From an uncultured Alphaproteobacteria bacterium (GTDB taxonomy: Bacteria; Pseudomonadota; Alphaproteobacteria; MPNO01; UBA2964), in the NCBI GenBank assembly GCA_951812775.1, contig OX638326.1, positions 2,615,391-2,679,390 of the forward strand: a stretch of DNA of 64,000 nucleotides, written 5' to 3'. Below the pieces are notes generated by a model, which did not search any database, was not told the origin of the DNA, and saw nothing but the letters and a program-made list of their open reading frames with translations. Both the position numbers and the translations under genes were made by a program. Shown piece after piece: positions 7,980 through 17,232 of the stretch (position 1 is the stretch's first letter; every line of letters begins with the position of its first letter).

Positions 7980-9449
7980 TCAACGAGATTGATTAACCGC
8001 GGGCGGATTATCTTCTGGCGGCGGCGCCAACTCCGCACTATCCGGCGGCAGCAATTCCTGTTTCAGCACGTCGTCTGACACATCTTCGGCAACCGTCTCG
8101 CCGATATCTTCCACGGGCAATGCTGCCATTTCGGGCTTTGGCAAAGCATTTGCATGTTCGGGGATTCGCCAGTCGAGCGCCCCCTGCGCATCACACCGGC
8201 TGCATAAAGGCGTCCAGTTGATATGCGCTGCACCACAATCAGCACAGATCCAGGCCGGATCAGGCGCCGCACTCGCGGCCCGAACCAACCAACTGCGAAC
8301 AGCGTCTATGTCCCCCGTCTCGCCTTCTTCCAGTTCTGCCATAAGGCGGCAAACCCGCGATGGCGGATTATCTCCAGGTCCGACGCCCAAAGCCGTCAGA
8401 TGGGATCGCGCAGCACCCCAAATTTTTGCATCAATCAACGCCCGCGCCAAAGCGATGCTGCTTTCTGGATGACCCGGATTGACCTCACGAAGCTCTTCAA
8501 ATTTTTTGACGCGTGTTAAAGCGTCGAGAGCATCACCCCCTCCGACATATAGCGAAACCAGCATCGGATGTGGTGCTGTTGCCCAGGCTTCCTTTATGAG
8601 TTTTGGCAGCGTTCGGGTTTTCCCGGCTTCGCTCATTAACGTCGCGCGTCGCACGATTGCGGGCAAATGATTTGGATTCTGCTTCAGGGCTTTTTCAGCA
8701 AAGGAGAGCGCTGCCGATTTATTGCCTGCAGTTTCCGCTTCAATACTGCAGCCGAGCAGAATCGCGGATCGCAGCCCCTGACCATCATCCTGTTTAACGG
8801 CATTGAGTTTGATTGCCTGATCAAGCGTCTTTAACGCCGCCTGCCACTGGCCCTTGCGAACCTGCAGATCAAACAGTTTGGTCAGAACCCAGGGTGTTTT
8901 TGGCTGAAGTGTCTTGGCCCGATCCGCGTACGCCAGCGCTGCGCTGGTATCGCCATCCCGTTCAGCCTGCATCAACAGGCCTCGCAATCCAAGGAAGGCT
9001 GTTTCGGGCCGCTTAAGCATCGCATTGAAATAACGTGACGCTGCCGCTTCATCGCCATTGAGCTGGGCGGCCTGTGCCGAGAGCAACATTGTCAACGGCG
9101 GCTCGCCAAGCAAAATATCAGCTTTCTGAGCCTGGCGCCGCGCCTCATTCGCATCGCCTGCGGCAACTGCCACCATTCCCTGTGTCAGCGCCTTATACCC
9201 CCGCTCTTTCTTGCCACGCTGCCGCGAATTGGAAATCGCCTTCGGGACTCGCCTGGCACTCCACCACAGGCGATAAAGCAGTGCGATCATGATCGCAAAA
9301 ACAACCAGCCCGCCAAGCACCGCAGGCATTTCGATATAACCGCGAATATCACCCCAGGCCAACGAAACGGAACCTGGATGTTCAGCCAGCCAAACGGCCC
9401 CCACAACAACCAGCGCCGCCAGGGCGACAAAGATAATTGTGCGGATCAT
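7980..9449 (-). CDS. HemY-like membrane TPR protein with C-terminal zinc ribbon
   Basis: The protein has 489 residues. Two N-terminal membrane spans (about 3-20 and 42-62) are followed by a long TPR-like helical region (about 100-390), the build of the HemY_N family. It is encoded next to hemC/hemD in many proteobacteria and is not the protoporphyrinogen oxidase that shares the name. Near the C-terminus, CADC (402-405) and CSRC (416-419) form a rubredoxin-like zinc ribbon similar in style to LapB/YciM, followed by an acidic low-complexity tail. The start codon overlaps the stop of the upstream hemD/Mic60 gene by four bases (ATGA), so translation is coupled. The role in heme or envelope biology is inferred from neighbours only. 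Confidence 0.85.
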   Translation of the reverse strand: MIRTIIFVALAALVVVGAVWLAEHPGSVSLAWGDIRGYIEMPAVLGGLVVFAIMIALLYRLWWSARRVPKAISNSRQRGKKERGYKALTQGMVAVAAGDANEARRQAQKADILLGEPPLTMLLSAQAAQLNGDEAAASRYFNAMLKRPETAFLGLRGLLMQAERDGDTSAALAYADRAKTLQPKTPWVLTKLFDLQVRKGQWQAALKTLDQAIKLNAVKQDDGQGLRSAILLGCSIEAETAGNKSAALSFAEKALKQNPNHLPAIVRRATLMSEAGKTRTLPKLIKEAWATAPHPMLVSLYVGGGDALDALTRVKKFEELREVNPGHPESSIALARALIDAKIWGAARSHLTALGVGPGDNPPSRVCRLMAELEEGETGDIDAVRSWLVRAASAAPDPAWICADCGAAHINWTPLCSRCDAQGALDWRIPEHANALPKPEMAALPVEDIGETVAEDVSDDVLKQELLPPDSAELAPPPEDNPPAVNQSR

Positions 9450-11386
9450 CCGCCGGAGGTCTTTGAAACACCGACGCCCTGCAACGCGTTCTGAAATAGC
9501 TGGGTCATAGCCACGTCAACTGCGAGGCGGGCTTTAGCGGCGCGCAACCAGTCCTGTGACACCTTCTGCGGGCCACCGGTAAACTTTTGGACAATCTCTG
9601 TCGCTGTTTTCAGATCACCGGCTGCTAATCTTAGCTCTACCCGTGCAACCAATCCGGCGATGTCATCTTTGCGGGCACCGGCTTCGCCGGTACGGCGAAA
9701 TGTCACCAGTTTGGAAATTTTGAAGAGTGTTTGATCAATCCAGCCATCGCCCGCGGGTGTATAGCTGGCCCGCACGATATCCCCTGACAAGCGGTCAAAA
9801 CGGCGCTGCAAAATTGGTAAATCTGGAACGCCTTTTGCGGCATGTTTTTTTAATGTCGCGAGCGCCGATTTATGCGCGACTGAACCACCTGCGAGCGCTT
9901 CGACGGCGGCATACGGTGCCGCAAATTCGTTGGCGGTTCGCGCCGTGTCACGCAGCTGCCCGACGGCGAGCAACAGGGCATTACTTTTTCCGGGTCCGGT
10001 AATGTTTCGGGGCTGGACTTCCAACGCCGCAATGCGACCCCCAAGGTCCTTAATCATCGCCTGCAAGACGGTGTTTTCCTTTTCCAAAGAGGAGATCTTG
10101 CTCCTTGAATTTGACTGCAAGGCCTCAATGGCTTTCGTTGCATCTGACCCTGTTGGCAGAGAGGTCAGCGCCACGATCTTTTTGTCGAGATCGGCATATT
10201 TGCTGGATAAGGATTTAACGTCCGACGCCAGAACCTTTTGTCCAGCATTGATCTTTTTTATCTCATCATTGGAGGCGCTAAATGCGGTGGCTGTCACAAC
10301 ATCTTTTTTCTTGGCCAACTCTGCCCTGACACTGGCAAGCTCCTTTTCAACCGCAGTCATTCGTTTAGTAAGCGCATCGACTCTCCCCGTTACCGCCGCA
10401 GTACGGCCAGCCTCCATCACCGGTGCTAACAGAGAGCGTACAAAGTTAGGAAGTGTTGGCGCCCAAAGCGGCCAGGCAATATAGGCGACGGCCAGCACGA
10501 GAAAAAGAAACAGGATCGAAACGAACTTCCAAGGTGCCCCGTTTTTGACGATCACCGTTGTCCCGGCTGACGTTGATTTTTCAACCGGCGCGGACTTGGA
10601 AGACGCACCGAGCGACGGGGTCGTTTGTTTGGTGCTCTCTGGCTGATCTTTTTCTGTCACAGGGGACCTGCTCTGCTCTACTCTCAATTTCCACAGCGTC
10701 TCAATCAACGCCGTCTGATCCGGTTGCTCCGCAATCTCTATTCGTTGCCAACCCAGTTCAAGGATCGGCTCCGCTACCGCCTTAGACAAGCAAACCGCCG
10801 ATACCGTCTCAAATTTTTCGGCAAGACCCGCCTCTGTTGCAAGTTTAGCAAATGTCTCTGCCGTCCGCGGAGAGAAAAACAGTACCACGTCAATATTATG
10901 ACTGGTTAGCGATTTAATTGTGGCCGCTGACAATGCGCTAGGGGTTTCTGCCCTGTACAGAATTTCCCGTCGAACTGAGAATCCTTTTGCGGTTAATGCC
11001 GCGGCGAGGTCACCCGCAACATGCTTCCCGGAAATATGGACCAGGTCACCCGCGTCAGCCGACAAACCCGCTACAATCGGATCAATAAGCGTTTCAACAC
11101 TGCCGCCACCGGTCCGGATGTTTCTAAATCCTTCGTTCTCCAGAACCGCTGCCGTCGCGCCGCCCACAGCAAATGTAGGCATTTCCCTGTCTTGTGTTCC
11201 CTGGGCAAGAGCCGTGGCCCCGCTTGAGCTGGTAACGATAAAGGCCTGTACACCATCAATCGGCACGGGCTTGAAATCGAAATGGATTTCGAGCAACGGT
11301 TCGCGTTCTGTCGCAAACCCATCTGCTTCCAGTGTTTTGGCCAGTTTAGCAGCCGCCAATGCATGCCTGGTAATCAGGATTCGCAT
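9446..11386 (-). CDS. Uroporphyrinogen-III synthase fused to mitofilin (Mic60)-like membrane protein
   Basis: This single 646-residue frame joins two proteins. Residues 1 to about 235 are HemD-like (MRILITRHAL start, FIVTSSSGATAL, FAVGGATAAVL, FFSPRTAETF), the enzyme that closes hydroxymethylbilane to uroporphyrinogen III. A Ser/Thr/Lys-rich linker (240-280) leads to one membrane span (287-308), a coiled-coil rich in Lys and Glu (about 335-455), and a C-terminal helical region typical of alphaproteobacterial Mic60/COG4223 proteins. The Mic60 half would place the bulk of the chain in the periplasm and anchor the synthase at the cytoplasmic face. It lies 11 bases after hemC and overlaps the HemY-like gene. 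The linker shows no stop or frameshift, so the fusion looks real. Confidence 0.85.
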   Translation of the reverse strand: MRILITRHALAAAKLAKTLEADGFATEREPLLEIHFDFKPVPIDGVQAFIVTSSSGATALAQGTQDREMPTFAVGGATAAVLENEGFRNIRTGGGSVETLIDPIVAGLSADAGDLVHISGKHVAGDLAAALTAKGFSVRREILYRAETPSALSAATIKSLTSHNIDVVLFFSPRTAETFAKLATEAGLAEKFETVSAVCLSKAVAEPILELGWQRIEIAEQPDQTALIETLWKLRVEQSRSPVTEKDQPESTKQTTPSLGASSKSAPVEKSTSAGTTVIVKNGAPWKFVSILFLFLVLAVAYIAWPLWAPTLPNFVRSLLAPVMEAGRTAAVTGRVDALTKRMTAVEKELASVRAELAKKKDVVTATAFSASNDEIKKINAGQKVLASDVKSLSSKYADLDKKIVALTSLPTGSDATKAIEALQSNSRSKISSLEKENTVLQAMIKDLGGRIAALEVQPRNITGPGKSNALLLAVGQLRDTARTANEFAAPYAAVEALAGGSVAHKSALATLKKHAAKGVPDLPILQRRFDRLSGDIVRASYTPAGDGWIDQTLFKISKLVTFRRTGEAGARKDDIAGLVARVELRLAAGDLKTATEIVQKFTGGPQKVSQDWLRAAKARLAVDVAMTQLFQNALQGVGVSKTSGG

Positions 11387-11397
11387 CTTCTACGCTC

Positions 11398-12336
11398 TCA
11401 ATCGTTCTCGTCAAAAAAGCCGGACCCGGCACGGGCACGAAGGTCCTCGCCCACCGCAATGCCGATCTGGATCGCGTCTTCTACGCCACCATCCCTCTGC
11501 GCAGCATGAACTTCACTGCCGTCAGGCCGGACGATAAGACCCCGAAAGGAAAGCGATGTTTCGTCGATTGTCGCCAATCCACCGATGGGAGTCCGGCACG
11601 AACCGTCGAGCAGCTCTAAAAACGCCCGCTCCGCCTGCGTTCGGATTTCCGTTTCTGCGTGATTTATCTTCGCCAAAAATTCACACGTCGGCATGTCATC
11701 TTCCCGACATTCAATGCCAATGGCGCCCTGGCAAACCGCCGGCAGCATGTCATCGGGCTCAAGAATAGCAGTAACGTTATCAGACAGACCAAGTCTTTTC
11801 AGCCCGGCGACCGCCAGGAACGTTGCCTCAAATTCGCCCGCTTTGACTTTGTCTAAACGGGTTTGCACGTTGCCCCGCAAAATTTCGATCCGGACATCAG
11901 GACGCGCGCTGAGGAGAAGCGCCTTACGCCGTAACGAAGCGGTCCCGACACGCGCGCCTACCGGCAAATCCGCCAAACATTTTATCGAACTATCGTGAGC
12001 TATCAGCGCATCACGTGGATCCTCGCGCGGCAATAAAGCTTTTAGAGCGAGCCCAGTAGGCAATACTGTGGGGACATCTTTCATGGAATGGACCGCAATA
12101 TCGGCGGTGTTGTCCAGAAGCGCTTCTTCAATCTCTTTCGTAAACAAGCCCTTGCCGCCGGCCGATGCCAGGGACCCAACTTGAATTTTATCACCGGTGG
12201 TCCGCATGGGCAGAACTTCAATGGCATCCTCAGCCGCCAATTCAGGATGTGCCGCCGCCAAAATGTCTCGCACCATGTGAGCCTGCGCCAGGGCGAGCGG
12301 GCTGCCGCGCGTGGCTATTCTGATTTTATCCTTCAT
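11398..12336 (-). CDS. hemC: Porphobilinogen deaminase (hydroxymethylbilane synthase)
   Basis: HemC condenses four porphobilinogens into hydroxymethylbilane, the substrate of the next enzyme encoded in this operon. The 312-residue protein has the start [14 protein letters not shown], the HSMKDVPT loop with the catalytic aspartate (D87), the [10 protein letters not shown] arginine-rich substrate loop (154-163) and the dipyrromethane-cofactor cysteine in GSCRTPIGG (C247). The length is normal. It is divergent from tsaD with 69 bases between the starts, which must contain both promoters. Confidence 0.97.
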   Translation of the reverse strand: MKDKIRIATRGSPLALAQAHMVRDILAAAHPELAAEDAIEVLPMRTTGDKIQVGSLASAGGKGLFTKEIEEALLDNTADIAVHSMKDVPTVLPTGLALKALLPREDPRDALIAHDSSIKCLADLPVGARVGTASLRRKALLLSARPDVRIEILRGNVQTRLDKVKAGEFEATFLAVAGLKRLGLSDNVTAILEPDDMLPAVCQGAIGIECREDDMPTCEFLAKINHAETEIRTQAERAFLELLDGSCRTPIGGLATIDETSLSFRGLIVRPDGSEVHAAQRDGGVEDAIQIGIAVGEDLRARAGSGFFDEND

Positions 12337-12405
12337 GCTAAAGCTGTACCGCGTGGCACCGATTTGTGGAAGTCCTTCGTGATCTGTGCGATAGACTGCC
12401 GCACG

Positions 12406-13464
12406 ATGAAAATTCTCGGCATTGAAACTAGTTGTGATGAAACAGCGGCAGCCGTTGTTACCGGCGACGCCAGGATTCTGTCCAATATCGTGCGATCACA
12501 GCTCGAAGAACATGCACCCTATGGCGGCATTGTCCCTGAAATTGCGGCGCGCGCGCATGTTAGTGCGCTCGACCATATTATAGCCGATGCCATGACCAAA
12601 GCAGGCACAGACTACGCTGACCTGAATGCCGTTGCGGTGACCGGCGGACCCGGCTTGATCGGTGGCGTGATCGTCGGAGTCATGACGGCAAAGGCCATTG
12701 CCGCGGCACGAAATTTGCCCTTTCTCGCGGTAAATCATCTGGAGGGACACGCTCTAACCGCCCGCTTGACGGACGACATCGCGTTTCCCTATTTGCTGCT
12801 TCTCGTATCGGGTGGCCATACACAACTCCTCGCTGTTGAAGGCGTTGGACAATATCGTCGACTTGGGACAACGATTGATGACGCGATCGGCGAAGCTTTC
12901 GACAAAACCGCAAAAATGCTGGGCCTCAGCTATCCGGGCGGACCCGCTGTTGAAAAAGCCGCCAACAACGGCAAACCGGGCAGATTTTCGTTGCCGCGTC
13001 CTCTCAAAGGTCGGAAAGGTTGTGATTTTTCGTTTTCTGGCCTCAAAACGGCGGTCCGGACAAGCATCGAAAAGCTACCCGCAGGGACTATAAAAGATGC
13101 GGATACCGCCGACCTCTGCGCAGAGTTTCAGACCGCTGTCGCAGAGGTTGTCGGCAACCGGGTATCAAACGCTGTTACGCGGTTCAGAGCACTTTATCCC
13201 TCCGGGGATACAATCGTCGTATCAGGCGGCGTTGCTGCGAATACAGCGATTAGAAACACGCTCACTGAATTTGCTGACTCGGAAAATTTACGATTCATCG
13301 CCCCGCCACACAGTTTGTGCACGGATAATGCTGCAATGATTGCCTGGGCCGGCATAGAACGGTTTAAACTCGGATTAATTGACCAACTGGATTTCGCGCC
13401 TCGTCCACGATGGCCGCTCGATCCCGATGCTTCAACAGCACCTTTCGCGGGAGTCAAAGCCTGA
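12406..13464 (+). CDS. tsaD: tRNA N6-adenosine threonylcarbamoyltransferase
   Basis: TsaD transfers the threonylcarbamoyl group to A37 of ANN-decoding tRNAs as part of the TsaBDE system. The protein starts [18 protein letters not shown] and has the metal-binding HLEGH (H111 and H115), the GGPGLIGG loop (80-87), VSGGHTQL and a C-terminal [14 protein letters not shown] segment with the third metal ligand. I chose the ATG at 12406, giving 352 residues, the family norm; the frame stays open upstream, but that part lies antisense to hemC and has no family match. The next gene on the strand is separated by about 180 bases. Confidence 0.97.
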   Translation: MKILGIETSCDETAAAVVTGDARILSNIVRSQLEEHAPYGGIVPEIAARAHVSALDHIIADAMTKAGTDYADLNAVAVTGGPGLIGGVIVGVMTAKAIAAARNLPFLAVNHLEGHALTARLTDDIAFPYLLLLVSGGHTQLLAVEGVGQYRRLGTTIDDAIGEAFDKTAKMLGLSYPGGPAVEKAANNGKPGRFSLPRPLKGRKGCDFSFSGLKTAVRTSIEKLPAGTIKDADTADLCAEFQTAVAEVVGNRVSNAVTRFRALYPSGDTIVVSGGVAANTAIRNTLTEFADSENLRFIAPPHSLCTDNAAMIAWAGIERFKLGLIDQLDFAPRPRWPLDPDASTAPFAGVKA

Positions 13465-13572
13465 TACAGCTTTTCAGGATTTCGACGCATTTCGTTACAA
13501 AATAAAATGATTAGAGGCCTTTAACGTGCCTTTAACCCTCTAGATCGTTGATAAAAAACGAAACACATATCT

Positions 13573-13588
13573 TGGCATAATTCTTGCC
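13573..13588 (+). promoter_or_regulatory. Sigma54 (RpoN)-type promoter candidate
   Basis: TGGCA (13573-13577) and TTGC (13584-13587) have exactly the spacing of the -24/-12 consensus, with GG and GC twelve positions apart. It lies about 60 bases upstream of the PEP-CTERM protein gene on the same strand. PEP-CTERM genes in other bacteria are known to be under RpoN with the PrsK/PrsR two-component system, which makes the match more plausible. No enhancer site was identified. Confidence 0.5.
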
Positions 13589-13647
13589 ATTTATTTGGTC
13601 ATCAGCGGAGAACGAATTGTTAACCGGCTGACGATATTGAAAGCAAG

Positions 13648-14361
13648 ATGATGATCGGCACGACCACCAAACAGACGATGCGCTCCATGTATTTGGGCCT
13701 ATTTGCAGCATTTTTTGCTGCCTGTTTCAGCGTGTCTCCATCGAACGCGGTGCCTTTTGCAGGCACTGGCGGATTTACCCAGCCAACAACTATCATAGAT
13801 TTCGAAAGTTTTACTCTCGGAACGCAAACGCCGACAACAGCGGATGTAACCATTCACGCTGAATTTGAGGGCTTCCCCTATCCGGAATTTGTTCCGGGCA
13901 ATGTTGTGGTACATCCCGAAGGGTTTACCCAACATGCCGGTATTTTCGTGGGCCAATATTACGGCCACGACACGGTAAATTATGTCATTGGGTTTAACGG
14001 CCTGGTTCAGGAATTTGGCGTCGGAATATTTGATCCGAATTTTGCGGGCAACGCTCTTGTTGCTTATGACATTTTCGGCAATGAGCTTGAGCGCGTGACC
14101 ACTGGTGTCGATGCAGAATTTCAAACCGGTCCAGTTGGCGCGACATTTTCAACGTTTGTTGGCTTCACCCGTGATACCGCTGACATCAAATCTGTTCGCC
14201 TGCTGCGTGCAGAAGGCGACTTACTCGGCATCGACAATGTTACATACAGCGCTCTCATCCCCGCGACAGTGAGTGACGATATTCCTGAACCCGAAACCAG
14301 CCTTATTTTTCTGGGAAGCCTTCTGGGCCTGACTCTTCTGAGACGCAAAGCCTCCTTGTAA
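13648..14361 (+). CDS. PEP-CTERM sorting-domain protein
   Basis: This 237-residue exported protein has an N-terminal signal peptide (hydrophobic YLGLFAAFFAACFSVSPSNA). The body is beta-rich and acidic, without recognisable catalytic motifs. A C-terminal tripartite signal consists of PEP at 213-215, a hydrophobic stretch LIFLGSLLGLTLL and an RRK cluster. Such signals are processed by exosortase (EpsH family) in bacteria that make extracellular polysaccharide. No exosortase gene is in the window, so it must lie elsewhere if the protein is anchored. The start is one of two adjacent ATGs (13648, 13651); ATG 13678 is also possible. It converges with the FGE-like gene 12 bases away. Confidence 0.85.
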   Translation: MMIGTTTKQTMRSMYLGLFAAFFAACFSVSPSNAVPFAGTGGFTQPTTIIDFESFTLGTQTPTTADVTIHAEFEGFPYPEFVPGNVVVHPEGFTQHAGIFVGQYYGHDTVNYVIGFNGLVQEFGVGIFDPNFAGNALVAYDIFGNELERVTTGVDAEFQTGPVGATFSTFVGFTRDTADIKSVRLLRAEGDLLGIDNVTYSALIPATVSDDIPEPETSLIFLGSLLGLTLLRRKASL

Positions 14362-14373
14362 TCCAGGTCAATT

Positions 14374-15174
14374 TCAGCCCGCCGCAGCCGCGCAACGAAA
14401 GCCGACCATATCGAGCCCGTAATGCGGGCGATTGCCATGCCGGTAACTAACTCGCAGGCAATAAGGATTATTCCCCCATCCGCCACCCCGAATGACCCGT
14501 TCATAGGGCACACCCGGAAATTTATCAGAGGTCCATTCCCAGACATTGCCTGCCATATCAAGCACCCCAAACGGTGAGGCATTCGTCGGATATTTTCCAA
14601 CAGGAGACATTCTTAGATAACCATCCGCATCCTCAGGGGCACAGCACTTAATCCGTCCAAGGTTTGTTCGAAAAGGCGCCGACTGGGTCGGTCGTGCATT
14701 TCCCCAGGGGTAACGTCGGCCATCGGTACCACGCGCCGCGAATTCCCACTCTTCTTCGCTCGGCAGACGCATTTTCCGCCATCGGCAATATTGCTCGGCA
14801 TCATTCGCGGAAACCTGAACCACAGGATGATTCCCCAGATTCCTTATTGAACTGTTTGGTCCTTGCGGATGTCGCCAATCCGCACCATCAACACAGGTCC
14901 AGCGGCCACCAGGCCAAACCCAACCCCAGCGCTCTTTCTCGCGGTCAGTGATATAGCCAGTCGCCTTGGTGAATTCTGAAAACTGGTCGTTGGTGACTTC
15001 CAAACGCATAAGTCGAAATGGCGCCACGGATACGGTTCGGGGCGCCTCATTGGCGTCGCCACCAACATCGCCCATTACGAATGTACCACCAGGTATATCG
15101 ATCAGCTTCTGCGCAACCGAGCCACCATTGGCAATCGAACCAAAAATAAAGAGAGACCAGAACAATGCCCGCAT
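14374..15174 (-). CDS. Exported FGE-sulfatase-domain (SUMF1-like) protein
   Basis: The 266-residue protein has a short signal peptide (1-21) and a full formylglycine-generating-enzyme fold: IPGGTFVMGD, LRLEVTN-type strand (LMRLEVTNDQFSEF), PVVQVSANDAEQYCRW, RLPSEEEWEFAARG, PWGN, VGKYPTNASPFGVLDMAGNV, WEWTSD, and VIRGGGWGNN with FRC at the end. In genuine FGE two cysteines bind Cu(I). Here only one is seen (C239 in NNPYC) and the position about five residues earlier is Asn-like, so oxidase activity is doubtful. Many members of this superfamily (EgtB-like, PvdO-like, regulatory) lack it. No sulfatase gene is nearby. Role unknown, periplasmic. Confidence 0.8.
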   Translation of the reverse strand: MRALFWSLFIFGSIANGGSVAQKLIDIPGGTFVMGDVGGDANEAPRTVSVAPFRLMRLEVTNDQFSEFTKATGYITDREKERWGWVWPGGRWTCVDGADWRHPQGPNSSIRNLGNHPVVQVSANDAEQYCRWRKMRLPSEEEWEFAARGTDGRRYPWGNARPTQSAPFRTNLGRIKCCAPEDADGYLRMSPVGKYPTNASPFGVLDMAGNVWEWTSDKFPGVPYERVIRGGGWGNNPYCLRVSYRHGNRPHYGLDMVGFRCAAAAG

Positions 15175-15346
15175 GAAAGGATGCTATGCCTTTGGAGCAA
15201 TCACCGTCCATCACTTGATCGGAACCACAACGATATGTGAACGAAGTCTTTTGATGACGCAGATTGCCGACTAGACTGATCATGAATTGAGGAAAGCTGG
15301 AAAAACGGCAAGTACGAACGAAAAGGCGAACGGCTGTGCTGTTGTT

Positions 15347-15788
15347 ATGCAGCCGGATGACGGAAAAAGTTACCGGCAGCCTAAACCGGCAAACGGTCAT
15401 GCGGATCCCAAACTGCTGCACGCCGACACTGGTTTCGACGGGCTTTCAATGGGATTCCAGACCGTCGCGCCGGGGTGTCATATCAGGGAACATTCTCATG
15501 ATAAGCAGATCGAATTGCAGATTTGCCATCGCGGTAAAGGCCACGTGCTGGTTGACGGCACCCGCCACGAGTTGACTCCTGGCACCTCATGCTTTTTGGG
15601 CTATAACGTCAAACATGAAATATTTAATGATGGTGATGATGTGGGTAATCGCTCCCGGTGGCCTGGAGGAGTTCTTTGCGACAATCGGCAAGGCCCGAAC
15701 AGCAAACGACCCGGCACCGGAACCCTTTGAACGACCAACAGATGTCATCGCCATCGAGCGACAAATGGGTATGCAGGATACAGAATGA
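15347..15788 (+). pseudogene. Frameshifted cupin-domain gene upstream of gpsA
   Basis: The first part encodes a small cupin: MQPDDGKSY start, GLSMGFQTVAPGCHIREHSH, GKGHVLVDGTRHELTPGTS, FLGYNVKHEIFNDGDD. After about 15640 the family-like continuation lies in another frame (MMWVIAPGGLEEFF, EPFERPTDVIAIERQMG) and ends at the TGA of 15786-15788. The break falls in a GAT/GATG slippage-prone run (about 15626-15645), consistent with a single-base indel. The downstream frame ends in an ATGA overlap with gpsA, which shows it was once the true C-terminus and coupled to gpsA. The metal-binding H-x-H (REHSH) is intact. A TTG at 15287 is an alternative, longer start. Either a recent mutation or a sequencing error. 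Confidence 0.75.
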
Positions 15789-16792
15789 CAATTTCCTATA
15801 TCGGCATTATCGGTGCCGGCGCCTGGGGCACGGCGTTGGCCCAATCGATCAGACAGGCTGGTTGCGAAACCGTGCTGTGGTCGTTCGAGCCAGAAGTCGC
15901 AAAATCAATAAACAAGAACCATGAGAACGAGACCTATTTGCCGGGAATCAAGCTTGATCCAGGCATTCGGGCGACTTCGGTTCTCGAAGAAGCCGCAGCA
16001 ACTGATGCGGTCTTGCTCGTCGTGCCAGCTCAATTTATGCGCGGGCTTGCCAGCCTGCTATCGGAAACGCTGGCCCGGGATATCCCGGTTGTCGTCTGCG
16101 CCAAAGGTATCGAACAAAACTCTGCCGCGCTGATGTCCGAGGTTGTCGCCGATACATTACCGGGCAGACCAGTTGTCGTTCTGTCGGGGCCAACCTTTGC
16201 TGCAGAGGTCGCGAGCGGCCTCCCTACGGCGATTACTCTGGCAACCCGCGATAAGGTCGTTGGTGAAGAGTTAACCGAAGCGCTGGGGACGCAAAAAATG
16301 CGCCCCTATGTGAGTGACGACGTCATCGGTGCCGAAATCGGCGGGGCGGTCAAAAATGTGCTGGCCATCGCCTGCGGTGTGACCGAAGGGCGGGGCTTTG
16401 GGGACAATGCCCGCGCGGCGCTCATCACGCGCGGGCTTGCGGAGATGACGCGTCTTTGCGTCGCCAAAGGCGGCAAGGCAGAAACCATGATGGGGCTGTC
16501 TGGTCTCGGCGATCTAACACTAACCTGCAGCAGCAGCCAGTCACGCAACTATTCGCTGGGCGAAGCTCTCGGCAAGGGTAAAACGCTCGAGAAGGTTTTA
16601 GCGTCTCGAAATTCGGTTGCCGAAGGTGTAACGTCAGCCGCCGCCGTTTCAACCCTGGCCAAGCGTCTCGGTATTGAAATGCCGATCACTGAGGCTGTCG
16701 CCGCGATTGTCAGCGGCACCGTAACAGTAGATGCCGCCATCGAGGGACTTTTGGCGAGACCTTTCCAGAGTGAAGCCCCCACCCGACGCTAA
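15785..16792 (+). CDS. gpsA: NAD(P)-dependent glycerol-3-phosphate dehydrogenase
   Basis: GpsA reduces dihydroxyacetone phosphate to sn-glycerol-3-phosphate for phospholipid synthesis. The 335-residue protein has the dinucleotide fold GIIGAGAWGTALAQ (7-20), the catalytic region EIGGAVKNVLAIACG with its conserved lysine, NARAALITRGL and the glycine-rich LSGLGDLTLTCSS, all standard. The ATG overlaps the stop of the frameshifted cupin gene, implying one transcript. The EVE and Rieske genes follow closely and are probably co-transcribed. Confidence 0.97.
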   Translation: MTISYIGIIGAGAWGTALAQSIRQAGCETVLWSFEPEVAKSINKNHENETYLPGIKLDPGIRATSVLEEAAATDAVLLVVPAQFMRGLASLLSETLARDIPVVVCAKGIEQNSAALMSEVVADTLPGRPVVVLSGPTFAAEVASGLPTAITLATRDKVVGEELTEALGTQKMRPYVSDDVIGAEIGGAVKNVLAIACGVTEGRGFGDNARAALITRGLAEMTRLCVAKGGKAETMMGLSGLGDLTLTCSSSQSRNYSLGEALGKGKTLEKVLASRNSVAEGVTSAAAVSTLAKRLGIEMPITEAVAAIVSGTVTVDAAIEGLLARPFQSEAPTRR

Positions 16793-16818
16793 TTCAGTTT
16801 TCCAGAACGGAGACCAAG

Positions 16819-17232
16819 ATGCAGTACTGGCTGTTTAAATCGGAACCCGGTGCCTGGTCATGGGATGACCACGTAAAAAAGGGCGTCGAACACTGGGACG
16901 GTGTTCGCAATTACCAGGCCAACAATAATATGAAGGCGATGAAAATCGGCGATAAGGGGTTCTTCTATCATTCGGTCAAAGAGAAGACGATTGTTGGCAT
17001 CGTCGAGGTGGTGAAAGAACATTATCCCGACCACACAGATGACTTTGGTCGGTTTGGTATGGTTGATCTCAAAGCGCTATACCCGGTCAAAAACCCGGTG
17101 ACGCTGGCCGATATCAAAACGGTGCCTGAATTGGAAAATCTCGCCCTGGTAAAACAATCGCGTCTGTCCGTGGTGCCGGTCGGCAAGGACGAATGGAAAA
17201 CGATCTGCAAAATGGCAGGTGTTAAACCATGA
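16819..17232 (+). CDS. EVE-domain protein
   Basis: A 137-residue stand-alone EVE (PUA-like, YTH-related) domain. It starts MQYWLFKSEPGAWSWDD and has GVRNYQANNNMKAM, GDKGFFYHS and a C-terminal QSRLSVVPV. EVE domains bind modified bases; in Proteobacteria the gene typically neighbours gpsA and tsaD, as here. The exact ligand is unknown. The protein is small, soluble and of typical length. Its stop overlaps the start of the Rieske gene by four bases (ATGA). Confidence 0.92.
   Translation: MQYWLFKSEPGAWSWDDHVKKGVEHWDGVRNYQANNNMKAMKIGDKGFFYHSVKEKTIVGIVEVVKEHYPDHTDDFGRFGMVDLKALYPVKNPVTLADIKTVPELENLALVKQSRLSVVPVGKDEWKTICKMAGVKP

Noticed and set aside
12088..12405. N-terminal extension of tsaD
   Set aside because: It lies antisense to hemC and has no TsaD-like sequence; the ATG at 12406 gives the family length.
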